Shown here: positions 52,201 through 60,553 of the stretch, in pieces | How positions within the stretch are numbered: position 1 is the stretch's first letter | Layout: every line of letters starts with the position of its first letter | Translations under genes and position numbers: made by a program | Assembly (NCBI GenBank): GCA_023387815.1 | Contig: JAEWHK010000018.1 | Span: 1 to 64,000, forward strand | DNA: 64,000 nucleotides | Source of the DNA: Pseudomonadota bacterium | GTDB taxonomy: Bacteria > Pseudomonadota > Gammaproteobacteria > Burkholderiales > Burkholderiaceae_B | Direction of reading: 5' to 3' | The notes under the pieces: generated by a model | Databases searched by the model: none | What the model saw: only the letters and a program-made list of their open reading frames with translations | Told to the model about the DNA's origin: nothing

Positions 52201-54143
52201 ATCCCGCGCTGTTTGCACCAATTAATGATTTCTACAACCTCTTTCGACCGATGACCGACACGATTACCCCACTCTTCATCCTTTCCTCTCCAGGCAGACT
52301 CAAGGAAGAGAATTTCAGGTTGAAACGCCTCTAACTCGGACATATATGAGCCCAAAGACAATTGTTTTAACTGACATTCATACTTATACGAATGATAAGT
52401 AAAGTCATCCATAATGCACGCGACTTTAGTATTTGTATTGGTATTCGTCTTTGCCTTTTCCCAAACCGAGGGGTCCCGTAATTGGTTGGAGATCGCTAAT
52501 TCTTTTGCCAGCTTTTTTAGCGAATTGGATTTTTTTGAAAATGTCTCGAAAATATTATTCTTAGTCGAACTTATTTCCTCATTGCGGCCGTTCAATAGGT
52601 CTTCAAGTTCACCTTTGTAGCGGGTAAGACCATTCGCCTGACTTTTGTAAATATCCAGCGCCGACAACGCATTGGTTCTCTGCTCTACGAGACTCCGAAC
52701 TCGATTGGCGACATCATCTCTTAACTCCGTTTGCCACGCGTGCATCTGTTTTCGCCAAACATTATGTTTATTCTCTAACTTATTTAACGACGCGAGATAG
52801 CTCTTTTCTGCAGCGCGCGCCTCCTCATTAAAGTTGTGCTTTTCTTCTTCCAGCCGTAAGATATCGTCCTTTAGACCTGAAACAACATTTCTTAGCTCGT
52901 GCACCTCGATCGCAGCGGCGTCAGCGCTCGACTTTTGCCAAACATTATGTTTTTCTTCTAATTTTTTCAACGACTCAAGGTAATGCTTTTCCGCTGCAAC
53001 TGCCTTCTCATTAAGGTTCTGCTTTTCTTCTTCCAGCCGTAAGATATCGTCCTTTAAACCCGACACAACATCTTTTAATTCGCGGGATTCTTGGGCCGCG
53101 GCGTCAGCAGTAGACTTCAATAGTTCCACTTCAGCTGATGAGTGTTCGATTGCTTCAGAATTTTTTGTTTCTTGCTGTTGACTGATCAGCTTTTCATATT
53201 GCCGCAACAATTTCTTGTTTTTTTTCTTTGCTTTCTGATACTTGATCTCAAGTATTTTCGCAGACTCATTTGCTTGGCTCAAATCTTCACGCAACTTTGC
53301 GATATCATTTGTGAGAGTACGGTGTGACGCCGTCGAGCTCCGATACTTCATTCTGCATTCGCCCAAGTTACGAGTCAGCTGTGTAATCTCCAATTTTAAA
53401 TAGTCACTTTCAACTTTATCCAATCTCCGTGCATGCTCAGCATCTGATATTACCTCCACTGAATTGTGGATAAAAAGATGAGTTGGTGTTGCATTGAACG
53501 TCGCGCAATATCTGTAGCCCAAGGCAAACAAATGTTCTGATATCGTGCGGAACTCTTTCAACGTGATACTTTCGATATAAAGGAACGGATGATCTCTTTC
53601 AAGTAGTTTTTGTCCTCCTTTAAGGACATTCAGTTCCATTCCTTCTACATCAATTTTGATCGCGTCAATTTTTTTTGATATTTCGAAAGAATCGAGCGAT
53701 CTGACAGGAATCGACCCTGTTCCGACCTTAATTGATTGCCCGCCTAAATTCTCGGGTAGTATCGTAGAAAATTCCGCGACGCCTTCGACCTCTCCAATAG
53801 CTACGGGATGCACTACGACCCGATCCGCAAGTTCACTGTTGGCAATCGTTCGCTCCATTGCGGCAGTCAGTAGTTGGTTAGCCTCAAATGCAATGACATT
53901 GCAACCGACCACATTTGCTAAATAGAATGTGTGGTTTCCGATATTAGCGCCAATATCGAGAACCAAACTTTCTTTATCAAGATGTTTTTTCATCTCCTCA
54001 AGCATTGGGAGCTCATATGGTATTCCAGATTCCGCGATCCTCTTTTGAATATAATCTTTCTCCGGCGAAACTAAATAAATAGAATACGTCTGGCCTGATA
54101 CTTGAATCGTTGAAAATCGGGGCTCTTCTTTTAGCTGGTCCAT
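49230..54143 (-). CDS. Giant multidomain protein: FkbM methyltransferase, coiled coil, CgeB-type and family 4-type glycosyltransferases
   Basis: A 1637-residue cytoplasmic protein. Residues 1-220 are an FkbM-type methyltransferase (LVLDIGANIGNHTFYLANVV, then IAFEANQ and IKIDVEGMELNVLKGG). Residues 230-550 are a long coiled coil with an internal 61-residue tandem repeat. About 575-900 is a CgeB-type domain (LFLESAWRGKDEEW, IPTIFWNKEDPIHFETF, MFARRIYELLASNTI). A family 2-like region (TLIIVGDDTI, VDDYYGPNYLL, DEFNYARNG) follows to about 1110, then a beta-rich linker, then a family 4-type GT-B domain (about 1280-1637) with LSIRPYASRKYANDM and TPTRMDSQGVSRDEAMASG. It probably builds and methylates or caps a repeat unit on one scaffold. 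The C-terminal two thirds match the protein at 61292. Confidence 0.82.
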   Translation of the reverse strand: MDQLKEEPRFSTIQVSGQTYSIYLVSPEKDYIQKRIAESGIPYELPMLEEMKKHLDKESLVLDIGANIGNHTFYLANVVGCNVIAFEANQLLTAAMERTIANSELADRVVVHPVAIGEVEGVAEFSTILPENLGGQSIKVGTGSIPVRSLDSFEISKKIDAIKIDVEGMELNVLKGGQKLLERDHPFLYIESITLKEFRTISEHLFALGYRYCATFNATPTHLFIHNSVEVISDAEHARRLDKVESDYLKLEITQLTRNLGECRMKYRSSTASHRTLTNDIAKLREDLSQANESAKILEIKYQKAKKKNKKLLRQYEKLISQQQETKNSEAIEHSSAEVELLKSTADAAAQESRELKDVVSGLKDDILRLEEEKQNLNEKAVAAEKHYLESLKKLEEKHNVWQKSSADAAAIEVHELRNVVSGLKDDILRLEEEKHNFNEEARAAEKSYLASLNKLENKHNVWRKQMHAWQTELRDDVANRVRSLVEQRTNALSALDIYKSQANGLTRYKGELEDLLNGRNEEISSTKNNIFETFSKKSNSLKKLAKELAISNQLRDPSVWEKAKTNTNTNTKVACIMDDFTYHSYKYECQLKQLSLGSYMSELEAFQPEILFLESAWRGKDEEWGNRVGHRSKEVVEIINWCKQRGIPTIFWNKEDPIHFETFLNLAKLVDFIFTTDIECIPRYMAALKHRNVFFLPFACQPAVHNPIEKYVRKNAFCFAGAYYVRYPDRTKDLETFVQEFPAYANVEIYDRNFGKDLQDYMFPDNYKPYIVGTLPFSEIDKAYKGYKYAINLNSIKQSQTMFARRIYELLASNTITVSNFSRGVRLMFGDLVVSTDSGSEALRRLNQVDSSELNSKKIRLAALRKVLSEHTYERRFDYVLSKAFERTATKVDIQITVYGFAKNETEIDHLLTAFTSQTYRNATLIIVGDDTIFIRKDESNVEFINHKQFLTSIHDMDDTILQWCAIFSVDDYYGPNYLLDLALATKYSSANVIGKSAFYELADGVLHLRNAGTTYIPQTEFCVRRSLFRKYHLLELADESAIDGVPDKILKTSQGLAIDEFNYARNGANIDTGHISEVSDLEVLQSGWSIDSLINAAEAMQPDKADISAESGSIPADELYPLFGKTSELITSVLDGSVWLINSLLPDGKHEYCYAKSDLTLQESGFDKTPKFHLETTPGLNVQMLIVYLNAKKEKLNHEIKYANKNNILSIPEGTVYIRYGLRFYASGTCQIERLIIGHKQLKPADLFSTAKHLVLTNHYPSYSDLYRNGFVHSRLTGYREEGLDVDVFRLRLEHPVSYHEFEGIDVITGSAEALHKALDSGRYKSVLVHFLDSDMWTVLKDYVDKLKITVWVHGAEIQVWQRRAFEFENMNESEIERQKEMSEKRRLFWRSVLLNPHKNLKLVFVSQYFAEEVSQDLDIDLRSINYEIVHNFVDKKVFPYVEKTEGHRKRILSIRPYASRKYANDMTVNAILELSKRAFFDDLEFALYGDGPLFDGLTAPLRAFSNVKLHKRFLSHQEISSIHKDYGVFLTPTRMDSQGVSRDEAMASGLVPISTAVTAIPEFVDERSGILVPGEDYIAMADAVEYLYYNPEKFLALSRSASERATWQSGFNQTILKEINIIKSGEDCWRAKLQ
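52749..53114 (-). repeat. Two 183-base tandem repeats in the coiled-coil coding region
   Basis: Residues 344-404 and 405-465 of the giant protein are tandem copies of 61 residues, for example VVSGLKDDILRLEEEK in both copies and KLEEKHNVWQK versus KLENKHNVWRK. The match holds at DNA level (a CTTCTTCCAGCCGTAAGATA block in both), so the duplication is recent. It could change the coiled-coil length between strains. Confidence 0.85.
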
Positions 54144-54770
54144 AGCATCCTGCTGAAATTATTGTAGATGTTCAGATATTTATAATATAGCGTGAATTAT
54201 CGCATTGATTTTGCGAGAAATTAATAGTTGAATTTTCACAAATGAAATTTTTAGTCCGGCCCATCTCTAGAGAATTGGCCTGGTCGTATCATATTGCACA
54301 GATAATTATTATTCGACTTTGCTCTAAATGTGTTTTTGCTCTGAACACATACCAGTTGCATCACGGAATACCATACGCATACAAAAATAGTTACAATTTG
54401 AAATATAATGAAACGCTGCAATTCCAACTGAATTTAAAATGAATATTATCTTAAAATATCCGTAAAAATAAAATTAAGTTTCTAAATGTCAAGCGGAAAA
54501 AAGGAATCGAGTGAAAATATTAACTCTCAACGTTGTCGTTGGCACTGTAATAATGTCACTAGAAAATATGAAGAGCGCTCAAAATTCCATTGCCCTTGAC
54601 AATTATCACAAGCAGCTTTTTAGTGCGTCAATAAAGCGACTCCAAGCGCAGCAGCAACGATTAAGTAACTAATATAATACCCCGACAAGCCTAATATTGC
54701 AGGGGCGCACCTATCGATGGATGTAATACAATAGAAGTAGCATCCCTCCTCTACTCTACTGATCTAATTT
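54144..54770. other. AT-rich divergent region with one possible small gene
   Basis: A 627-base AT-rich region between the minus-strand giant gene and the plus-strand DUF6270-like gene. It holds only the possible small gene at 54511 and must contain two promoters. I see no strong hairpin or repeat. Confidence 0.4.
54511..54672 (+). CDS. Possible small hydrophobic-leader protein (53 residues)
   Basis: A GTG at 54511 follows AAGGA by six bases and opens a 53-residue frame. The N-terminus is hydrophobic (ILTLNVVVGTVIMSL) and the rest is polar and helix-prone (NYHKQLFSASIKRLQAQQQ). This fits a small membrane-anchored helical protein. There is no family match, and the frame could be chance. Confidence 0.35.
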   Translation: MKILTLNVVVGTVIMSLENMKSAQNSIALDNYHKQLFSASIKRLQAQQQRLSN

Positions 54771-55493
54771 ATGATATTTGACATATTTGGAGGTTGTACC
54801 TCCCGAGATCTATTTAATTTTGAAAACTCGTGTGGTCGGGTTGGCAACTATTTTGCGCGCTCGTCTTTAGTCAGTCAATATAGTGCTAAAGACCGATCTC
54901 TACAACAATTGAATATCAACTTGGCGTCAAAGTTCCAGCGTGAAATGGTTGAGGGCGACCTCCAAAAACATTTCTATAACTACCTCAAAAACGGCTCAAA
55001 ACTCGGCGACTATATTATTATCGATCTGCTAATTGAACGACTACCACTAGTTAAGTTTAAGAAAGGATTAATTACACGCACGTCGGAATATGCAAGAATT
55101 AAATCTGACTTGGGGATAAGCAAGGAAGTTCTAATGCGTGCGCCAGAGCATTTAGAGGCGTTTCGTAAAATAGCGCCTCTAGTAGCAGAGGATTTCCGGC
55201 AGTACAAAGGAGTTATCTTGCATAAATCGTTCCTACGTGAAAAATATATATCTAATGACGGAGATCTCTGCGATTTCGATAACAAAGAAAAAATAACCTC
55301 AACGAATGAGTATCTTAGCGAGTTATACGAAATATTGGCTAGCAAACTTGAAAATGTGACCATTGTACATGTGCCCGAATTTCACGCATGGGAAGGGCAT
55401 CGATGGGGCTTGACAAATTATCATTTCGAAACTGGCTATTATTATGAAGTCAATCGACGAATACAAGAAACTTTGCGCACACAGTCAAATTAG
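54771..55493 (+). CDS. Stand-alone DUF6270-like protein
   Basis: A 240-residue protein. The N-terminal signature is IFGGCTSRDLFNF, matching GSCVTRD in the fusion at 43660. The middle has DYIIIDLLIERLPLVKF in the PDVLFLDFIDERFD position, and the C-terminus has EGHRWGLTNYHFETGYYYEV, matching the H-WG--FHY---YY motif. It has both ends of the motif set, so it is the minimal complete form. The Cys/Ser near the start plus C-terminal His suggest an SGNH-type hydrolase or acyltransferase, by inference. No ribosome site is obvious. The next gene, a TupA-like ligase, follows by 107 bases. Confidence 0.72.
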   Translation: MIFDIFGGCTSRDLFNFENSCGRVGNYFARSSLVSQYSAKDRSLQQLNINLASKFQREMVEGDLQKHFYNYLKNGSKLGDYIIIDLLIERLPLVKFKKGLITRTSEYARIKSDLGISKEVLMRAPEHLEAFRKIAPLVAEDFRQYKGVILHKSFLREKYISNDGDLCDFDNKEKITSTNEYLSELYEILASKLENVTIVHVPEFHAWEGHRWGLTNYHFETGYYYEVNRRIQETLRTQSN

Positions 55494-55600
55494 ACTAATT
55501 TATGTCCCGATGTTTCAGAAAGAAGCAGCAGTTCGTAACCAATAATCCTGGCCGTTCCGTAAAAGGTCGAACCCAACGATAAAGTACAGAGTTTAATCAT

Positions 55601-56509
55601 ATGAAATTAGAAATAAATATTGACGAATCTTTTTTAGAGAATCAATCGAGCTCAAGAAGTTTGTCTTTTTCACGGTTTTTAGATTCTTTCAGACATACCA
55701 CTTCTTCGATTTTTCAAGAAACTAGTAAGCGTTACCCATCTGAAGTTATCGATAATAAATTGATAGGTGGGGAATTTGCACTCTCTTGCGGTATACCTAT
55801 CGCAAAAACCCTTCAATTATGGGAAGGTATCGATAAAATTGCTTTTGCACCGAAAACTGTTGTGAAACCAGTTTCTGGGAGTTCTAGTAAGGGGGTTTTT
55901 ATCGTTTATTCTGAAGATAATATTGTCTATTTGAATCGAAAACTAAAATTTTCTAATGTTTCTGATGCAAAAAATTACGCCAGGAAATTAATCGAAGATA
56001 ATGTTATTCGCCGAGATCGTTGGATGAGTGAGGAGCTTCTAGTAAATTCGGACTCAATCGCACGTGATGTCAAGTTTTATGTCTTTTATGGAAAAGTCGG
56101 ATTAATTTTAGAAACTGAAAGAGCTAATGGAATTAAAAGATGCTGGTTTGATCAAGATCTAAATTACGTGGATACAGGCAAATATAGCAATAATCTTTTT
56201 AAAGCAGATAGAGATTTCTTGCAGGAGTTAACATCAGTGGTGGAATCTTTAAGTCTGGAAATTCCTACTCCTTTTGTAAGAATTGATCTTCTGATTAGTG
56301 GTGACGACTATTATTTGGGCGAATTTACTCCAGTCCCCGCCAATTATGATTCTTTCACAAAAAAATGGGACTCTCAATTAGGAGAGTTTTACGCAGATGC
56401 CATGGTAAGGCTCTGTCATGATATCGGATTAGGTAAGAAGTTTCTGAAATTTGCTGAGTTAGACAAGAGCTGGACATCTACGTTGAAAAGTATCCGGAGT
56501 CGAATTTGA
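55601..56509 (+). CDS. TupA-like ATP-grasp ligase
   Basis: A 302-residue ATP-grasp protein similar to TupA, the teichuronopeptide synthesis enzyme of Bacillus that links an amino acid to a sugar acid. Features are VVKPVSGSSSKGVFIVY (nucleotide-binding lysine and glycine loop), RWMSEELLVN, DVKFYVFYGKVGLILETER, and FVRIDLLISGDDYYLGEFTP, which carries the metal ligands. It would form an amide bond with a carboxylate of the polymer or of a sugar precursor. It is followed by a convergent gene. Confidence 0.78.
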   Translation: MKLEINIDESFLENQSSSRSLSFSRFLDSFRHTTSSIFQETSKRYPSEVIDNKLIGGEFALSCGIPIAKTLQLWEGIDKIAFAPKTVVKPVSGSSSKGVFIVYSEDNIVYLNRKLKFSNVSDAKNYARKLIEDNVIRRDRWMSEELLVNSDSIARDVKFYVFYGKVGLILETERANGIKRCWFDQDLNYVDTGKYSNNLFKADRDFLQELTSVVESLSLEIPTPFVRIDLLISGDDYYLGEFTPVPANYDSFTKKWDSQLGEFYADAMVRLCHDIGLGKKFLKFAELDKSWTSTLKSIRSRI

Positions 56510-56630
56510 TTTTCATCATTTACAAATGATCTGCTGGCCTAGTTTTCAGCTTTCTTGGACTCTCCGGAAAATTTCGACGCCTTGGAGTATATTTATTCCC
56601 AATCTAATTATCTTGTTGTAACCAATTTGC

Positions 56631-57977
56631 TCACACCAAAAGAACAGATTTACGAGCGCGCCTAATTTTTCCGAATTGATCTTTTACGAAAGCGAGGATT
56701 TCGACTTTAGTTTCAGGATTCAAATTTGGGTCGACGTCAAATGCAACATACGGCTCACTCTCGTACCACCGCGATTTTATTCTTACCCCATTTACCAACA
56801 AATAAAATGCGTAGGCATTCTTGACCTCGTTATTTGGCTTCGGATGAAAACAAAGCTCAGCTAAAACGACAGATGTCGCTTTAGAATAGACAACGTGTAA
56901 TTCCAGTGTTGGCTGCTCTAAACGAGGCATTTGGGGATGCGTATCGCGATCACTTTTATTTGCAAAGGATAGCTCATCTGGGCATAACGACCAGCTATAA
57001 GCGGACTCTTGCAAAAAAAGCGAAAAAATATTCGAAGACTCTTCAGAAAAGAGCTCTTGATGACTCGCACAAAATTTAAGCAAACTGTAAATTGTCGATC
57101 GCGGTGGCGCTGCGTGCCCCTCCCCCCAATTTCCAAATACAGCTCCCACATTCATTGCCCCAGATTGAAACGAGCATGGACCGCAGCGCCGCCAAGGGCC
57201 CAACTCCCTCAGAAAGGGTTCTGCGTGAACTTGTACATGCCAATCGTCCCTGTTCTGTAAATAAATAATTTGCGCAGATCTGTTTAGCTGCTTGGATTCC
57301 AAGCTATGCGAGATTCCTGACTCCTCCAACATGTCGCCGAGAAAGGCCTCACGGCCCCTATCGCGGTAGTTGCCCTTGGAATACATCTTTGACCACAGTT
57401 TCGGAAAGGCCGATTTAAGGTATGTTTCAACGAATCTTGCGAAATATTTGAGAATTCGGGTTTGAGGATTCCAGACAATCACTACATGAGGCACATTTAT
57501 GTGCGGGGATATATTAAGTGCCGCAAAACCAGCGCCCGAACCACCAAATAAAACTGGCCTCAAATTATATTTTTGAGAAACACCAGTTATCAGGGCCGCG
57601 AGTTTTAAAGGCAAATCTGGTATTTGTTCATTGCCGGCATACCACGCCAGGCCTATACTCCCGTCAATGTCGAGCGTTGGATCAGAAATTGAAATAGATA
57701 GAACACCTAATTTTTTAGTAATCGATGTGCCCGAAAAAAATGGGCCTTTCTTTTTCTCTCTTTGAGTTACTGCTCCATTCAAACCGATTAACACATAGTC
57801 AGAGCGACCTATAGCACACACATTCTGAACGAGCACGTCAAGAATCACCCCCTCTCCTATGGAAACCTGATATATACCATCAGAAGGGAAGCCGCAATCC
57901 ACTACCTTTTCTATACTTTCACTTTTATGGACTGGCAACTCCCATTGCGAAAGATCTTTGTGCAAATTTTCTGTCAT
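56631..57977 (-). CDS. Alpha/beta-hydrolase-like protein, capsule-associated, unknown function
   Basis: A 448-residue protein with no signal peptide. A hydrolase nucleophile elbow is visible (LFGGSGAGFAALNI, near residue 145), after strands such as YVLIGLNGAVTQ. The strand after it reads VVIVWNPQTRI. The middle has a DRGREAFLGD segment and a His in NWGEGHAAPP. The C-terminal 110 residues look like a beta domain (LELHVVYSKATSVVLAEL, then VNGVRIKSRWYES). I do not recognise a named family. By position and fold it may be a hydrolase or acyl transferase acting on the polysaccharide. AAGCTTGGA lies before the start. Confidence 0.65.
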   Translation of the reverse strand: MTENLHKDLSQWELPVHKSESIEKVVDCGFPSDGIYQVSIGEGVILDVLVQNVCAIGRSDYVLIGLNGAVTQREKKKGPFFSGTSITKKLGVLSISISDPTLDIDGSIGLAWYAGNEQIPDLPLKLAALITGVSQKYNLRPVLFGGSGAGFAALNISPHINVPHVVIVWNPQTRILKYFARFVETYLKSAFPKLWSKMYSKGNYRDRGREAFLGDMLEESGISHSLESKQLNRSAQIIYLQNRDDWHVQVHAEPFLRELGPWRRCGPCSFQSGAMNVGAVFGNWGEGHAAPPRSTIYSLLKFCASHQELFSEESSNIFSLFLQESAYSWSLCPDELSFANKSDRDTHPQMPRLEQPTLELHVVYSKATSVVLAELCFHPKPNNEVKNAYAFYLLVNGVRIKSRWYESEPYVAFDVDPNLNPETKVEILAFVKDQFGKIRRARKSVLLV

Positions 57978-58036
57978 TCCAAGCTTATTCTGGTTCTGTC
58001 GTCAATTGTTGCTTTCAAAATCATTGCATCAATGTT

Positions 58037-58474
58037 TTAATCATCTGTATTCGGTACAACGTCGATGAATTGTTTTGCTGATTCATTTCCGTTCTGATAA
58101 ACCAAAGTAATCCAGTACCAATATCGCTTTCCATTTCTACTGTGTGTGATACGCTCAAGTTCATTTTCCGATTTTGGCAATTCAAAACGAGCAGTAGCTT
58201 CCGTGGGGTTATTAGAAGTGTGTAGGTAAATTTTCGTGGAAGCGAATGGCCGCTTTACTGAATTTCGCCAAGTAATCACAGTTCTTCCCTGAGCATCCCG
58301 AGCTGTAATATTAGGGATTAAATCTTCTTGCTGATCGTTAGTAGATTTGCGGTCATTCGCCTGTGAAGATTTCATCTCTATGTTTCTTGACTGATGCTTT
58401 TTTACAACGATCCACACTAGAACTACTACATATACTGCGAACAACAAACCTAATATGAGGCTGAAGTTGTACAT
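58037..58474 (-). CDS. Small membrane-anchored protein with a beta-sandwich-like domain
   Basis: A 145-residue protein. An N-terminal transmembrane helix (LILGLLFAVYVVVLVWIVV) is followed by a polar linker (about 28-50) and a domain of about 85 residues resembling a fibronectin type III fold (GRTVITWRNSV, then KRYWYWITLVYQNGN). It has a good ribosome site (AAGGA, nine bases before the ATG). It could anchor or organise the polysaccharide enzymes at the inner membrane. No family is recognised. Confidence 0.65.
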   Translation of the reverse strand: MYNFSLILGLLFAVYVVVLVWIVVKKHQSRNIEMKSSQANDRKSTNDQQEDLIPNITARDAQGRTVITWRNSVKRPFASTKIYLHTSNNPTEATARFELPKSENELERITHSRNGKRYWYWITLVYQNGNESAKQFIDVVPNTDD

Positions 58475-58606
58475 ATTAATTAATCCTTGATTTTCATGAT
58501 CTCGTGATCAGCTATCGAACTGCACGTCCTAAATAGTTTTCCGGGGTAGTTCACCTTCACAACATTGCACTAATTAGTTTCGTGCGTTGAACGACATGAA
58601 AGCTAT

Positions 58607-60367
58607 TTAACTCCAGGAAAACTCATACTCCACATCCAGTATGCGTTCTTTGTAAAAAAACTCAACCACATGACATGGTTTCAACTTGTTCGGACGGTGA
58701 GATATCCATCCTTTAATTTCGGGTTTAGTTTGGCCAATGGTTATTCGAAATTCAGGAGTATGTCCTTCGCATTTTATCGACAATACATCCTCACCATCAC
58801 AAATAGTACAAATGCCTGCAGATTTGTCGAAACTCACTTTTTTTCCTTCAGGAACCAAAAAGCGCGTTACGTAGGTAAATGCTTTTCTCTGCATGAGCTG
58901 ATCGATTTGCTGTTCTCTCTCGAGGCTGACTGGCAAAATATTATCTGCGATACGAATTATCTCGTTCTCACGATCGTAAACCAACTTTCGCGTAGATTGG
59001 AATCCGGCAAACATACAGCTATTTGCGCTAACAGTCGTAACTCCTTCTTGCCGCTCGAATGAGGTTATGCCCGTGTCTTTTGCATTTTCAAGAACTCTTG
59101 ACGCCTTGCTTCGAACCGGCATTGAAATATTGTGAGCTTGTGCCGATCGAAAGTACAACCTGTACGGATCGGTTCGGGAATGTTTATAAAGGCCGCCTTC
59201 GACAATCCAATCCTTACCTTTGTAATACAGCACAAACGATAAATCATCGTCGTGCCGATGGTAATTGCTCAAAAACCCACATTTGAACACGCAATGCAAT
59301 TGATTTTTATATTCTCCAGCAGCAACATTATCCCACGTAGATCTAAGTATTGCCCAGCCACTGTCTTTCAAAATTAAATCAGTTGCTTGTGGTGCAACTC
59401 CGCGGGTCCCTCCATGCGTAGAATACAAAAACTCCTCATAATTCTCAGGCGTAATATCTCTGAAAATATCACGCACAGTATAATCACAGGTATCACCTAC
59501 TAGAGGCAATTTATTATCCGGGCGAATCGTATGTATGAGCGCAGCTGTTGCTCGTTCAAGCAAGCCTTCAGGCAATCTGATGAGACTCCGCTCGCCATCG
59601 TACGCACGTCCAATGTGAAGTGCGTCAATTGCCTGTTTTAATCCAAATGTTAAATAAGCGGCGCTATTTTCAATATGACCACCATCAGGAGCAAAAGCCT
59701 TAGCAATTTCAAAATTGATGCGCTCAGTAGCCGTCTCAAGCGCCCCAGGTATAAACACCTTGCCGTTCAGTTCTTTGAGTATTTCAAATAAAACAATATT
59801 CTGATCGAGGCCGTGATTTGTACCCTTTGAGTAGAATGAGTCCTCCAAAAGCACCCGTGCATGCTTTTCAAGAACTTCAACCAAGTAAAGCGAAAACACG
59901 TCATCATCAATTTCTATCCGCTTCATGTATGCAAGCAAAAGCAATAAATTTCGTGCGCGCAATGCAGTCCCGTGATCGTGCCAAACTGAATCGGTATTGG
60001 ACAGGTCATACAAATAAAGATTAGCCCATGAATTGACGAATTCCTTCAGTAACTGATAGCCATCCGTTCTCTTCTCTGAAAAATCGTAGGCAAGGAGACT
60101 GCGAGCAAATTCAAACTGATGAAGAAACCATCTCCAGGTTCTGTCATTGAACGGATCCATGGCCCAATCCACGGGAATGGCTAATTTGACAGCATCGTAA
60201 TAACCACCTGCATCCCAGGTGCTATTCTCAATTAATGCTTTACCTCTAGCAACCAGCGATGGAGCAGATATTTCTGATAACCTTTCCGCATACAACGAAC
60301 TGATTGTCGTTGGTCCGGCGTGTATGCTACTGTCGCGTTCAGTTGATATTCTGTTTTGAGTCTGCAT
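58607..60367 (-). CDS. Heparinase II/III-like protein, short form
   Basis: A 586-residue protein with the toroid segment (TNHGLDQNIVLFEILKEL, ENSAAYLTFGLKQAIDAL) and the heparinase sheet (YHRHDDDLSFVLYYKGKDWI, then FRSAQAHNISMP). It lacks the N-terminal beta-sandwich of its two paralogues at 43660 and 46436 and starts directly in the toroid. It has no signal peptide and no C-terminal extra domain. It is in a minus-strand gene run with two alpha/beta-hydrolase-like genes. Function is presumed to be cleavage or editing of the polymer. Confidence 0.8.
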   Translation of the reverse strand: MQTQNRISTERDSSIHAGPTTISSLYAERLSEISAPSLVARGKALIENSTWDAGGYYDAVKLAIPVDWAMDPFNDRTWRWFLHQFEFARSLLAYDFSEKRTDGYQLLKEFVNSWANLYLYDLSNTDSVWHDHGTALRARNLLLLLAYMKRIEIDDDVFSLYLVEVLEKHARVLLEDSFYSKGTNHGLDQNIVLFEILKELNGKVFIPGALETATERINFEIAKAFAPDGGHIENSAAYLTFGLKQAIDALHIGRAYDGERSLIRLPEGLLERATAALIHTIRPDNKLPLVGDTCDYTVRDIFRDITPENYEEFLYSTHGGTRGVAPQATDLILKDSGWAILRSTWDNVAAGEYKNQLHCVFKCGFLSNYHRHDDDLSFVLYYKGKDWIVEGGLYKHSRTDPYRLYFRSAQAHNISMPVRSKASRVLENAKDTGITSFERQEGVTTVSANSCMFAGFQSTRKLVYDRENEIIRIADNILPVSLEREQQIDQLMQRKAFTYVTRFLVPEGKKVSFDKSAGICTICDGEDVLSIKCEGHTPEFRITIGQTKPEIKGWISHRPNKLKPCHVVEFFYKERILDVEYEFSWS

Positions 60368-60553
60368 ATTATTTCGATAAATGTGGTAGTGTTGAGGAAC
60401 GCATCTCGGTACATCTGAAGTTTCAGAATGAGATATACATCAAAGATGATGTAGACGATGTTTCGTTATCGGCCGCGATGTATTCAATTAGTTAGCAGCC
60501 TTGATCACGCCGCCGACCCACAATGTTGCATTTTGCAGTACAACGAGAGCAAA

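Noticed and set aside
54242..54442. 66-residue plus-strand frame before the small gene
   Set aside because: Composition is AT-driven, with no ribosome site or recognisable motif; likely chance in an AT-rich gap.
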